Shown here: piece by piece, positions 7,822-15,288 of the stretch | How positions within the stretch are numbered: the first letter of the stretch is position 1 | How the letters are laid out: the number at the start of each line of letters is the position of its first letter | From: VGDP01 sp040905845 | GTDB lineage: Bacteria; Pseudomonadota; Alphaproteobacteria; SP197 | NCBI GenBank assembly: GCA_040905845.1 | Contig: JBBDQV010000143.1 | Span: 1-25,434 of the forward strand | Length of the DNA stretch: 25,434 bases | Reading direction: 5' to 3' | Notes under the pieces: generated by a model | The model's input: the letters and a program-made list of their open reading frames with translations, nothing else | Told to the model about the DNA's origin: nothing | Database searches by the model: none | Translations under genes and position numbers: made by a program

Positions 7822-9267
7822 CTACAGGCGCGACACGTGGAGCGGCGGCGTCCGATCGCGCCAGGGCAGCGCCGATTCCAGCGCGGTGGCGAGCTGGAGC
7901 AGGACGTGCTCCGTGGCCGGCCGGCCGCCGAGCTGGACGCCGATCGGCAGGCCGGAGCCGTGCATGGCGAGCGGCAGGGAAATGGCCGGCGTGCCCATGA
8001 TGTTGTGCGGGAAGCAGAACTGGATCGGCCGATCGCCGCCGACGATCCAGTCGATCAGAGCGACGTTCTCGATGCCCTGGTTGTAGCGACCGTGCGGCTC
8101 CGCGACAAGCGCGGTGGTCGGCGTCAGCCAGACGTCATGGGCCGCGAAGACGCGGCCGAGCTTGCGTCGCGCCGTGTTCATGAACGCGATGCCGTCCTGG
8201 AACGCCTTGGCGCCGACGGATTTCGCGTGCTGGTAGATCTGCAAGGTGATCGGCTCCAGCGTGTCGCGCCCTATTGTGCGGCCGGTCCGATGGGCGTAGC
8301 CCTCGAGCATCAGATCGAAGCCGAAGAACCAGACGTCCAGCATGCGCCGGGCCGCTTCCTCGCCGTCGAAGTCCGGTACGACCTCCTCGACGGCATGACC
8401 CATGTCCGCCAGAAGCTTGGCCGTCGCCTGCACGGCCTTCGCCACCTCCGGATCGACGGGAGCATCCATCACCGGGCGGGTCGTCAAGGCGATTCTTAGT
8501 CGTCGGGGCGTCGCCGCGGCAAGAGCGGCATAGGACTTGGTCGGCTTGGGTATGATGAAGGGATCGCCCACCTGCGGGACCGCCAGGCAATCGAGCATGG
8601 CGGCGGAATCGCGCACGGTCTTCGTCTGCACGAAGTTCATGGCGAGCCCGTAGCCGCCTTCATCGCGCAGCGGGCCGGCCGAGACGCGGCCGCGCGACGG
8701 CTTCAAGCCGACGCCGCCGCACCAGGAGGCGGGGATCCGGATCGACCCGCCGATGTCGGAACCGTGGGCAATGGGCACCATGCCCGCGACCACCGCCGCC
8801 ATCCCGCCGCCGGTCGAGCCGCCCGCCGAAGAACCCAGGCGCCATGGCGTCGAAGTGTTGCCGTGGAGCGCGTTCTCGGTCGAACCGGCGATCGAATATT
8901 CGGGGGCGTTCGACCGCCCCAGGATGTTGAGCCCGGCGGCGCGGAACAGCTCGGCGAGATGGCTATCGCGCTCGGCCACCATGCCGCGACAGAGCCGGCT
9001 GCCGTTCTCGATGACACGGCCGGCCTCGTGGCCGCCGATGTCCTTGATCAGGAACGGAACGCCGCGAAACGGCCCCTTGCCGAGCGACTTCTCCACCAGC
9101 CCATCGATCCGGTCGGGGTAGGTCTCGACGACCGCCTTGACCGATCCGTTCGCCGCCTCGATGGCGCGCGCGGCGGTCTGCGCCAGCTCCCGGGCCGACA
9201 CGGCCTTCTTTCGCACCAGCTCGGCGAGGCCCAGGGCGTCGTAACGTGCGTACTCCGCGACGTCCAT
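7822..9267 (-). CDS. Amidase signature family hydrolase
   Basis: 481 aa, full length for the amidase signature family, cytoplasmic (no signal peptide). The Ser-cisSer-Lys triad is visible: K75 in P-F-L-I-K-D-I-G-G, S151 in S-S-A-G-G-S-T-G-G, and nucleophile S175 in D-I-G-G-S-I-R-I-P. The 24-residue spacing of the two serines equals that of FAAH. The spacing is also close to that known for NylA-type (6-aminohexanoate cyclic dimer) amidases (Lys72/Ser150/Ser174). The substrate cannot be told from the sequence; GatA is unlikely because no gatB or gatC is nearby. It starts 3 bp after the GST stop codon, so the two are probably co-transcribed. Confidence 0.92.
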   Translation of the reverse strand: MDVAEYARYDALGLAELVRKKAVSARELAQTAARAIEAANGSVKAVVETYPDRIDGLVEKSLGKGPFRGVPFLIKDIGGHEAGRVIENGSRLCRGMVAERDSHLAELFRAAGLNILGRSNAPEYSIAGSTENALHGNTSTPWRLGSSAGGSTGGGMAAVVAGMVPIAHGSDIGGSIRIPASWCGGVGLKPSRGRVSAGPLRDEGGYGLAMNFVQTKTVRDSAAMLDCLAVPQVGDPFIIPKPTKSYAALAAATPRRLRIALTTRPVMDAPVDPEVAKAVQATAKLLADMGHAVEEVVPDFDGEEAARRMLDVWFFGFDLMLEGYAHRTGRTIGRDTLEPITLQIYQHAKSVGAKAFQDGIAFMNTARRKLGRVFAAHDVWLTPTTALVAEPHGRYNQGIENVALIDWIVGGDRPIQFCFPHNIMGTPAISLPLAMHGSGLPIGVQLGGRPATEHVLLQLATALESALPWRDRTPPLHVSRL

Positions 9268-9270
9268 GGC

Positions 9271-9909
9271 TCAGCCCTTCCAGTGCGGCGGAATCGTCTT
9301 CGCGTAGTACGGCAACGCCTCGATCCGCTTCATCCAGGCGCCGAGCACCGCCGGCAGGCGGTCGCCAATGCCGTTCTTCGGTTGCCGCTCGTCGATGCGC
9401 CGCATGATCCGCACATGGGGAAAGACGGCGAAATCGGCCAGCGATAGGGTTCCGACAAAGTAGTCGCCGGTCATGGCCGACGCGACCCTGGCAAGCTCCT
9501 CCACCACCGCGTCCTGGGCCTTGGCGATGTCGGCGGGGTTATCGACGCCCTTGTTGTAGATCGTCACGTTGAACAGGCCCGTGACGGCCGGCCCCAGATA
9601 GGCGTCGGCCTCGGCCATGAGGCGACGGGCCGTGGCCCGCGACTTCGGGTCCGCGGGCAGCAAGGCGGGCCGCGGATACCGGTCCTCGAGGTATTCGACG
9701 ATCGCCCCCGACTCCCACAGCGCGAAGCCGTCGTCGACGATGGCCGGCACCTTGCCGCGCGGGTTCACGGCGCGAAACTCCGGGCTCCGCGTGTCGCCGC
9801 GATCGAACGACAGCAGCCGGAACTCGTAGGGAACCTTCTTGTGCTCGAGCGCCAGCCAAACTTTCCAGGCGAACGGCGAGCCGGAACCGCAATAGAACAC
9901 CAGGGCCAT
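9271..9909 (-). CDS. Glutathione S-transferase family protein
   Basis: 212 aa. Residues 1-80 are a thioredoxin-fold GST N-domain: Y6-C-G-S-G-S-P start, V54-P55 cis-proline in G-K-V-P-A-I-V, and E67-S68 in W-E-S-G-A-I, the glutathione gamma-glutamyl contact. The C-terminal helical domain contains L-S-L-A-D-F (155-160), the N-capping box of GSTs. The start at 9909 was preferred over an earlier in-frame ATG at 10116 because GAGGAGG lies 8 bases before it and because the upstream 69 codons overlap the divergent PhyH gene and lack GST similarity. It is the upstream gene of an apparent two-gene operon with the amidase. The conjugated substrate is unknown. Confidence 0.93.
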   Translation of the reverse strand: MALVFYCGSGSPFAWKVWLALEHKKVPYEFRLLSFDRGDTRSPEFRAVNPRGKVPAIVDDGFALWESGAIVEYLEDRYPRPALLPADPKSRATARRLMAEADAYLGPAVTGLFNVTIYNKGVDNPADIAKAQDAVVEELARVASAMTGDYFVGTLSLADFAVFPHVRIMRRIDERQPKNGIGDRLPAVLGAWMKRIEALPYYAKTIPPHWKG

Positions 9910-10084
9910 GGGGACGACCTCCTCGGGAGAAGGTGAGACTCTACCCGACAAGCATCGCGCTGCCATCAGGGCGAATCCGCGTTTCGCCGCCCAGGCGGGA
10001 ACCCGATCGTTGCGGCGTTCGGCCCGTTCTCGGTACAGTGTGGAATCACGGCTGGATGCAAGCCGGGCACGATCGGGATGTCGC

Positions 10085-10963
10085 ATGATCGAACTCACGA
10101 CTGAGCAGATCGCCAAGTTCCACCAGGACGGGTTCCTGTTGGTCGATCGGCTGATCGATCCCGCCGATGGCGACCGCGTCGCGGCCCGCTACGAGCCGAT
10201 GTTTCGCGGCGAGTTCGACACGGGTGTCGAGCCGGACGAATGGAACTGGCGCGAAGGCCGCGACGCGCCCGACCGGACGCGACAGATCTGCAACGGGTGG
10301 AAGTGCGACCGCGTCATTGCCGCCGTCTCGCTTCGGGAGAGCGCCGGGCGCGCCTGCGCCACTCTTGGCGGCTGGCCCGGAGCCCGCGTGCAAGTCGACA
10401 ACGTGTTGTGGAAGCCGCCGGGCGCCAAGCCCATAGGCTTCCACCAGGACTGCAGCTACCTGGGCTGGCTGAAGCCGAGGGAGATGATCAGCTGTTGGAT
10501 CGCGCTCGACGATACGACCGCCGACGGCGGCACCATGGAGCTCGTCCGCGGTTCGCACCGATGGGGGGACTTCCCCATGGCGGAGCAGTTCCATGCTCCC
10601 GAGGATTACCGCAAGGGCATGCGCGAGGCGGCCGCGAAGGTCGGGAAGAGCCCCGAGATCGTACCCGTCGTCGTGCCCAAGGGCGGCGGCTCGTTCCATC
10701 ACGGCCGAACCTGGCACGGATCGGGGCCCAACCGCTCGAGCCGCCCGCGCCGGTCCCTGGTGACCCACTGCCTGTCGTCCGATGCCCATTTCGATCTGGC
10801 CCGCATCCGCGAGGGCACGGGACCCTGGTATGGCAAGTACATCCATCACGGCAGCGACGCGATGGACGAGGACTATTTCCCGATCCTGTGGACCAAGAAC
10901 GGCGGGCGATCGCGCTGGATCGAGCCCTACGTTCGGAGTGGCCCGGCGGGCCTCGCCGCTTGA
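10085..10963 (+). CDS. Phytanoyl-CoA dioxygenase (PhyH) family Fe(II)/2-oxoglutarate oxygenase
   Basis: 292 aa. The N-terminus (E-Q-I-A-K-F-H-Q-D-G-F-L-L-V) is the usual opening of PhyH proteins. The iron facial triad is H120-x-D122 in G-F-H-Q-D-C and H211 in W-H-G-S-G-P-N, with a 2-oxoglutarate-binding Arg in R-P-R-R-S-L (220-224). H-x-D to H spacing of about 90 residues agrees with human PHYH. It should hydroxylate a small molecule; the substrate is not predictable because the family is broad. The start is the ATG at 10085, where homology begins. It is divergent from the GST-amidase pair with 175 bp between starts, so a shared control region is possible. Confidence 0.9.
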   Translation: MIELTTEQIAKFHQDGFLLVDRLIDPADGDRVAARYEPMFRGEFDTGVEPDEWNWREGRDAPDRTRQICNGWKCDRVIAAVSLRESAGRACATLGGWPGARVQVDNVLWKPPGAKPIGFHQDCSYLGWLKPREMISCWIALDDTTADGGTMELVRGSHRWGDFPMAEQFHAPEDYRKGMREAAAKVGKSPEIVPVVVPKGGGSFHHGRTWHGSGPNRSSRPRRSLVTHCLSSDAHFDLARIREGTGPWYGKYIHHGSDAMDEDYFPILWTKNGGRSRWIEPYVRSGPAGLAA

Positions 10964-10967
10964 GACC

Positions 10968-10981
10968 GGCGCTTCGGCGCC
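10968..10981 (+). terminator. Possible terminator hairpin after the PhyH gene
   Basis: GGCGC-TTCG-GCGCC forms a perfect 5-bp stem closed by a C(UUCG)G tetraloop, 4 bases after the PhyH stop codon. No U-tract follows, so intrinsic termination is uncertain; it may only stabilise the 3' end. Confidence 0.4.
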
Positions 10982-11143
10982 TGATCTCCCTCACGGTACG
11001 CCGGCGATGACGCGGCGCGTCCAAGTGCGATGTGACGGCGCGCACATTCGGATGGGCCGGGTCATGGCGTCGGCGCGTAGCTGGGCGAGACTGGCACGGA
11101 GCTTGCGTTAACCAGTTCATCGTTCGGTCCATGGAGGGGTCTC

Positions 11144-11431
11144 ATGAAAGCCCTGGTCGCGCCGCTTCAGTTTCTCTCGGGTCTCTATCTGGTCGTCGGG
11201 GTCACGGTTGGAGCCGGTGCCCTCAGGCACGGCGTGCTGGCGCCCGTGATCCTCTACCCTGGGCCCTACCTCGCCATGGCGGCTCTGACCGTCATGTGCG
11301 CGCTCTCCGGGGTCAGCCTCATGCGGTTCGCGACCTGGCTCGCCGGGTACACGGACGACAGGTGGTCCTTCTCCCAGCTCAACCTCGGCGCCTACAAGTC
11401 GCGCGTGCTGAAGATGCGGCCGCTGCGCTAG
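11144..11431 (+). CDS. Small two-helix membrane protein, paralogue of the gene at 16965-17228
   Basis: 95 aa. Two hydrophobic segments (about 10-27 and 42-60) precede a basic soluble tail with W-S-F-S-Q-L-N-L. Residues 1-61 align without gaps to the 87-aa product encoded at 16965-17228, with 23 of 61 identical by my count, including L-Y-L-V (14-17), P-Y (41-42), C52 and L-M-R (59-61). The ribosome site GGAGGGG lies within CCATGGAGGGGT, a leader also shared by the paralogue. There is no recognised domain, and the function is unknown. It stands alone between the PhyH and phosphatase genes on the same strand. Confidence 0.75.
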   Translation: MKALVAPLQFLSGLYLVVGVTVGAGALRHGVLAPVILYPGPYLAMAALTVMCALSGVSLMRFATWLAGYTDDRWSFSQLNLGAYKSRVLKMRPLR

Positions 11432-11527
11432 CGTCCTGATCGATCGGCTTGTGCGTTCGGAACCAGAATCCACTGGGAGTACGGTAGAACCCGGCGACGC
11501 AATCCGGTGAATCCGGAAGCGCAAATA

Positions 11528-11533
11528 TATACT
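11528..11533 (+). promoter_or_regulatory. Possible -10 element upstream of the phosphatase gene
   Basis: TATACT lies in an unusually AT-rich island (AAATATATACTG) 67 bases before the ATG at 11601. The rest of this 169-bp gap is GC-rich. A -35 hexamer at 17-18 bp spacing is poor (CGGTGA), so this is only a candidate. Confidence 0.3.
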
Positions 11534-11600
11534 GTCACCTATTCTCCCATCGCCGACGACCTTCGGTACAACCCGTGAAACCTCGATATCGTGCCCTGCC

Positions 11601-12062
11601 ATGGCGCAGCGACTCTGGTGGATCGACGAGCCTACGATGGCGGGTGGCCCGAACCCGACCGATGACGAGCTGACGGAACTCCGGGGCCGGGGCTTTACCA
11701 CCATCGTCTGCCTGCTCGATCCCGGCGAGCAGGCCCCGAACTACGACGTCGAGCGGGCCGGTGCCGCGGGATTCCGCCGGCACGAAATACCGATACGCGA
11801 CTTCGGCGCGCCGACCTTGGAGCAGATCGAAACGTTCGTGCGGATCGTCGAGCGCTTCGGTCCCGCGAGCGGGAAGACTCTGGTCCATTGCGAGGGCGGG
11901 ACCGGACGGACCGGCACGATGGCCGCCGCCTACTGGATCGCGCGCGGGCTCACCGCCGAGGCGGCGATCGAGAAAGTCAGGCGCGCCCGGCCCAAGGCGG
12001 TCGAGGAGCAGGATCAGGAACTCCGGCTCCGCGAGTACGAGCGGCGGCGGGTACGTCCGTAA
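11601..12062 (+). CDS. Dual-specificity / tyrosine phosphatase-like protein
   Basis: 153 aa, cytoplasmic. The cysteine phosphatase P-loop C-x5-R is intact: H96-C97-E-G-G-T-G-R103-T-G, with C97 the nucleophile and R103 the phosphate-binding residue. D67 in P-I-R-D-F-G is well placed as the general acid. The whole protein is the catalytic domain, with no other domain. The small size and D-E-L-x-x-L-x-x-x-G-F-x-x-I-V-x-L start resemble bacterial DSP-type phosphatases. The substrate may be phosphoprotein, phosphoinositide or another small phosphate ester; the sequence does not decide. No strong ribosome site precedes the ATG. It is convergent with hicBA, with a 53-bp gap. Confidence 0.88.
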   Translation: MAQRLWWIDEPTMAGGPNPTDDELTELRGRGFTTIVCLLDPGEQAPNYDVERAGAAGFRRHEIPIRDFGAPTLEQIETFVRIVERFGPASGKTLVHCEGGTGRTGTMAAAYWIARGLTAEAAIEKVRRARPKAVEEQDQELRLREYERRRVRP

Positions 12063-12115
12063 GCCGATAAGCGCCGGGTCTCCTTCATCGCAGGCTCGCC
12101 GTTCTCGTCCTTGCA

Positions 12116-12337
12116 TCAGAGCCGGTCGAAATCCTCGGGCGCGATCCCGGCCTGGCGGAGGATGCTTCTCAGGGTGCCACGAGCAATCTCTCGGTGCTTC
12201 GGGACGATCGTCGTACGCATGCGGGTCCGCGTCTTCTTGGCGAACTTGACGTGACTTCCGGTCGCTCCGACCTCGACCCATCCGACTGCCAGCAAACGCC
12301 GTCGGACTTCCCGAAACGGCAGACTCCTAAGCCGCAC
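12116..12337 (-). CDS. hicA: HicA toxin (mRNA interferase), GTG start
   Basis: 73 aa, the double-stranded-RNA-binding-like HicA fold. G27-S-H29-V-K-F carries the catalytic histidine, and the C-terminal half (V-P-K-H-R-E-I-A-R-G-T-L-R-S-I-L) is the family signature. HicA toxins cleave mRNA and are held inactive by HicB. The GTG start at 12337 lies inside the end of hicB, an 11-bp overlap, so expression is probably coupled to the antitoxin. Length is normal for the family and no disruption is seen. Order is antitoxin first, toxin second. Confidence 0.88.
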   Translation of the reverse strand: MRLRSLPFREVRRRLLAVGWVEVGATGSHVKFAKKTRTRMRTTIVPKHREIARGTLRSILRQAGIAPEDFDRL

Positions 12338-12536
12338 GCATCCTCACCGCGACGGGCCGCACCTTTGGTGCCTCGGTGGCCACCGGCGGAGCAAAATGCA
12401 GAGCGAGGGCTTCACCCAAGTTCTTCAATGCCGCCGACTCGCTTCTTCCTTGGCTCGCGACGTCGACCTCGAGGCACTGGGCGACGAACCACTTGCCTTC
12501 CCGCCAAATGCTCGCGCTGAACCTGCTTTCGCGCAT
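12327..12536 (-). CDS. hicB: HicB-type antitoxin, short form
   Basis: 69 aa. F-S-A-S-I-W-R-E-G-K-W-F-V-A-Q-C-L-E-V and the following G-x-S-x-x-x-A-L-x-N-L-x-E-A-L are the partial RNase H-like HicB domain that blocks HicA. There is no room for the C-terminal ribbon-helix-helix or HTH DNA-binding domain of longer HicB proteins; the tail is a short Pro/Val/Arg stretch. Autoregulation by this protein alone is therefore doubtful. The ATG at 12536 is preceded by a GGTGGAAGG purine run. The pair lies in the less GC-rich part of the window, which fits horizontal acquisition. Confidence 0.85.
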   Translation of the reverse strand: MRESRFSASIWREGKWFVAQCLEVDVASQGRSESAALKNLGEALALHFAPPVATEAPKVRPVAVRMRAA

Positions 12537-12703
12537 CCTTCCACCTTCTCGGATCGTGGTCTCGCAAGGGCGACCATGAAGTCCCGCCGGACGACCTTAA
12601 CGCTCCGCAGTTTGGAACCGTGAAGCGCCTCGTTTGGAGGATAGCACATCTCGCTTTGAACCACTGTCCGCGCCGACGTCGCGTTCCGCCAGCGCCGGCC
12701 AAA

Positions 12704-12735
12704 CGCCACCCTCAAGGTGGCCACGAAGGCAGACG
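12704..12735. repeat. Imperfect direct repeat, left copy
   Basis: CGCCACCCTCAA, one or two variable bases, then GTGGCCACG and GCAGA. A second copy is at 13465-13505, so the two bracket the pseudogene. Each copy can also fold (here GCCACC-CTCAA-GGTGGC). It could be an insertion boundary or a dispersed palindromic repeat. Confidence 0.55.
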
Positions 12736-12775
12736 AAATGCTTGTTGCGCGGCAACCCAGGGCGGAAACCGTGTC

Positions 12776-13436
12776 ATGGCATCAACGAGCACCGACCTGT
12801 CACTCGTTGGGATCGAAGGTTTGCTCAGCGTCATCCCCGGGGGCGGTGCCGTATCGGAAGCGCTCAAGGGCTATCGGGAACGCAAGATCGCCGAAGCGCG
12901 GAATCTCCTCATCGAAGAGGTTAGACGTGGCAATCTGGTGGCAATCTGCAAGTGTCTTCGGCAGCATCCGTGGACGATCTTCTTGGCGTCCTCGTCCGAT
13001 TGAGCGGGCTGTTCTCGAAGGCTCCGCTCGACACAACCTACGGCTCCTTGCGAGAGCTATGGTCGGCCTGGGTCAACGGAATTGCCTGTACGCGAGCGTG
13101 TTCAACAGGCACGCGGATATGCTCTCCACGATGACACATGACCAATTGCTTGTACTCGGGAACGTGATGCGACTCACCCGACTGTACCAGCGGACTGGTG
13201 GGCAGGCTCGTGATGAGGGGCTTCAATCGGCGATGTCGCAGTATCTCGGCGAGGGTGTTCAGAACGGAGACTTTCCGAATCAGGACGCGATTATGTCGGT
13301 TTTTACCCAGCTTGCCGCAAATGGGCTGATGCTATTCGAGTCGGCTTACGGTGGCCTGACTTGGTCCCTTACTCCTTTGGCATGGGAGATTGACGAGCTT
13401 GTAGACCTCGAGACAGTGCCACGATCCGAGCCGTAA
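12776..13436 (+). pseudogene. Broken gene of unknown family with two frameshifts
   Basis: Three reading frames carry successive parts of one protein. The first part starts with M-A-S-T-S-T-D-L at 12776 and runs to R-R-G-N-L. An exact 11-bp tandem duplication (GTGGCAATCTG at 12927-12937 and 12938-12948) then shifts the frame. The second part (Q-V-S-S-A-A-S-V-D-D-L-L-G-V-L-V-R) runs to about 13000. There CGATTGAGCGG appears to lack one T, and the third part (E-R-A-V-L-E-G-S-A-R-H-N-L-R-L-L-A-R) runs to the TAA at 13434. Removing one repeat and adding one base restores 216 codons. The protein would be mainly helical and soluble, opening with V-G-I-E-G-L-L-S-V-I-P-G-G-G-A. I do not recognise the family. 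Base composition is less GC-rich than the neighbours. Confidence 0.75.
12927..12948 (+). repeat. Exact 11-bp tandem duplication causing a frameshift
   Basis: GTGGCAATCTG occurs twice in direct succession. Deleting one copy joins the first two coding parts of the pseudogene in frame (R-R-G-N-L-Q-V-S-S-A). This marks it as a recent slippage-type mutation rather than an original feature. Confidence 0.85.
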
Positions 13437-13464
13437 AGTTCCTGCGTTCGCGACAGGAGCCGAG

Positions 13465-13505
13465 CGCCACCCTCAATCGTGGCCACGCGGCAGAAGCGCA
13501 GACGG
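13465..13505. repeat. Imperfect direct repeat, right copy
   Basis: CGCCACCCTCAATC, then GTGGCCACG, GGCAGA and GCAGACG; same order of blocks as at 12704-12735, with small insertions. It lies between the pseudogene stop and the end of the convergent DapA-family gene. GCCAC/GTGGC can pair within it. Confidence 0.55.
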
Positions 13506-13510
13506 CGCGC

Positions 13511-14422
13511 TCACGCGGCCTTGGCGAGCTTGGCCTGCTTCACCGACTCGTAGAGTGCGCGGAACCGGGACTTTTCGTCGTGCGACAGCGGCTGGAGAGG
13601 ACGGCGCGGGTCGCCGACGGGCACGCCGGCGAGCTCGCAGCCGTACTTCACGTACTGGATGTACTTGCCGCCGTTCTCGAGCAGGTAGAACAGCGGCAGC
13701 ATCGCGTGCATCAGTTTCTGACCGGCGACGAAGTCCTTGCGCACGACGCACGTCTCGTAGAGCGCGACGTGCTCGGCGGGGAGGAAGTTCGACGCTCCCG
13801 CGATCCACGCCCGGGCGCCCCACAGGAAACTGTCCACGGCCTGGTCGTCGGCGCCGCAGATGCGCTGGTAGCGGCCGTCGAACGAAACAACGTGCTCGAG
13901 CATGCGCGCGAACGAGCCGCTCGACTCCTTGATCGCGCAAATCGACTTGACGTCGGCGACGCAGCGCAGGAACTCCGGCGTCATGTCCACGCCCGTGCGC
14001 GCCGGGAAGTTGTAGAGGATGATCGGCAGCTCGGTCCTGACCGCCACGTCGCGGAAGTGCCGCGCCAAGTCCTCGGTCGACGGCAGCGAATAGTAGGGCG
14101 CGGCCAGCATGATCGCCTCGTAGCCCAGCGTCGCCGCATGGGCCGTGAGCTCGATGATGTCCTCGAAGCGTGCGCTGTTCGTGCCGGCGGCGAGGCGCGC
14201 CCGCTTGCCGACCCGCTCGGCGACGACCGCCATGACCCGCCTGCGCTCGTCGATCGTCTGCGCGTAGTACTCGCCGGTGGTACCGCCCGGAATGATCCAG
14301 TGGACGCCGTTGGCGATCAGGAAATCGACCTGACGGCCAAGCGCGCCCAGATCGACCTCGCCCCGAGAGTCGAACGGGGTGACGACGACGGACATGATTC
14401 CTTCGAAGGTCGGAACGGGCAT
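13511..14422 (-). CDS. DapA-family (dihydrodipicolinate synthase-like) aldolase
   Basis: 303 aa, a complete (beta/alpha)8 class I aldolase of the DHDPS/N-acetylneuraminate lyase family. The Schiff-base lysine is K165 in C-A-I-K-E-S-S-G; Y137 in L-Y-N-F-P-A-R-T-G is the partner tyrosine, and G-G-T-T-G-E at 46-51 binds the carboxylate. Pyruvate is the expected donor, but family members act on many acceptors. No lysine-biosynthesis neighbours are seen, so I do not call it dapA. The start at 14422 was chosen because GGAGAG lies just upstream and homology begins there. It lies downstream of the GYD gene on the same strand, 147 bp apart, with a strong hairpin between them. Confidence 0.9.
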   Translation of the reverse strand: MPVPTFEGIMSVVVTPFDSRGEVDLGALGRQVDFLIANGVHWIIPGGTTGEYYAQTIDERRRVMAVVAERVGKRARLAAGTNSARFEDIIELTAHAATLGYEAIMLAAPYYSLPSTEDLARHFRDVAVRTELPIILYNFPARTGVDMTPEFLRCVADVKSICAIKESSGSFARMLEHVVSFDGRYQRICGADDQAVDSFLWGARAWIAGASNFLPAEHVALYETCVVRKDFVAGQKLMHAMLPLFYLLENGGKYIQYVKYGCELAGVPVGDPRRPLQPLSHDEKSRFRALYESVKQAKLAKAA

Positions 14423-14490
14423 CGGGCTCTCCAAGGCTGGACACCGGCCAGGCGGCGTGGATCGATCAACTGTGATCCGTTTCACGCCGC

Positions 14491-14529
14491 GCGGCAAGGC
14501 GGCGACCGCATCACGCGTCGCCTTGCCGC
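14491..14529. repeat. 14-bp inverted repeat (strong stem-loop) between GYD and DapA-family genes
   Basis: GCGGCAAGGCGGCG (14491-14504) and CGTCGCCTTGCCGC (14516-14529) pair over 14 positions with one G-U (plus-strand RNA), leaving an 11-base loop. No U-tract follows on the minus strand. It may be an attenuator, a 3'-end stabiliser or an operator. Confidence 0.6.
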
Positions 14530-14569
14530 CGGTTCCGCGATCCCAAGAGTCCCGCGCCGAACCCCGCGG

Positions 14570-14860
14570 TCAGAGCGAGGAGACGATGCGCCGGTAGCTC
14601 TCCTCGGAGAACGCCTTGAGGGTGGTCGTGCGGACATTGCCGGTGCCGGCCACGCTCAGGACGAACTTGGCGGCCGCCTCGTCGTCCGGGGCCTCGAGGA
14701 TGCCGACCAAGTCGTAGGCGCCGATCGTCATGTAGATCTTCCTGAGCTCGCAACCGAGCTTCTTCGCGACGGCGCGGGCCGCGTCGGCGCGCTTCGGGGA
14801 GTCCTTGACGGTCTTGATGCCTTGATCGGTCCAGTTGATGAGCATGATGTACTTGGCCAT
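14570..14860 (-). CDS. GYD domain protein
   Basis: 96 aa, the whole protein being a GYD domain, a small ferredoxin-like-fold family common in Alphaproteobacteria and of unknown function. Visible marks are the opening beta strand Y-I-M-L-I-N-W-T-D-Q-G, the central I-Y-M-T-I-G-A-Y-D-L-V-G-I-L-E-A-P-D-D (43-61; G-A-Y-D being the GYD motif), and T-T-T-L-K-A-F-S near the end. GGGAGGA lies just before the ATG. It is divergent from the 63-aa gene at 15026; the 165-bp gap between them contains a 7-bp GC-rich hairpin (14889-14908) and no clear promoter consensus. Confidence 0.9.
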   Translation of the reverse strand: MAKYIMLINWTDQGIKTVKDSPKRADAARAVAKKLGCELRKIYMTIGAYDLVGILEAPDDEAAAKFVLSVAGTGNVRTTTLKAFSEESYRRIVSSL

Positions 14861-15025
14861 GGCGATCCTCCCTTGCTTCGCCGGGGCGGGCCGCGGGAGT
14901 TCGCGGCCGCTCGACCGGCGCCATCATCATCGCACAGTGGCCATGACGGGGCGATCGTGGATTGTCGCGATCGGGGCCGGCGCGACGTAGAGTATCGCCA
15001 CGCGCCGTAGGACGGAGGCATCGCC

Positions 15026-15217
15026 ATGACGCACCACTACACGGTCGGTATGACGCGCGGCTCGAAGACGGAGGCGATCAACGTCGACGCCGAGGACGCG
15101 CTGATCGCCGCGCTCAAGGTCAAGCAGCGTCATCCCGACGCCATGATCACCTACGTCCGCAAGCGCAACGTGCGCGGCGACCTGCGCCATCCGCATCACG
15201 ACGTGGAGAAGCCATGA
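15026..15217 (+). CDS. Small hypothetical protein, 63 aa
   Basis: 63 aa, soluble, rich in His, Arg and Asp, with no membrane segment. M-T-R-G-S-K-T-E-A-I-N-V-D-A-E-D-A-L-I-A-A-L-K-V-K suggests a beta strand followed by a helix, then H-P-D-A-M-I-T-Y-V-R-K-R-N-V-R-G-D. GGAGG stands 7 bases before the ATG, which supports translation. I do not recognise a family. It begins a plus-strand pair with the GMC oxidoreductase 71 bp downstream. Confidence 0.65.
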   Translation: MTHHYTVGMTRGSKTEAINVDAEDALIAALKVKQRHPDAMITYVRKRNVRGDLRHPHHDVEKP

Positions 15218-15288
15218 GGCCCGGCGCCACCAAGCGTACGCCGTGTCGCCGGCCGCGTCCGACGTGGTAGCAAGCCGGGGCCAAGCGA

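Noticed and set aside
9910..10116. N-terminal extension of the GST gene
   Set aside because: The extra 69 codons overlap the divergent PhyH start, have Arg/Ser-rich shadow composition, and the GAGGAGG site supports the start at 9909.
12425..12724. 99-codon minus-strand frame over hicB and its upstream region
   Set aside because: It is antiparallel in character to no known family, overlaps hicB in another frame, and its C-terminal half is low-complexity Ser/Ala/Arg.
12620..12775. Coding start of the broken gene at 12620
   Set aside because: The first 52 codons are Arg/Pro/Cys-rich and include the left direct repeat; protein-like sequence begins at 12776.
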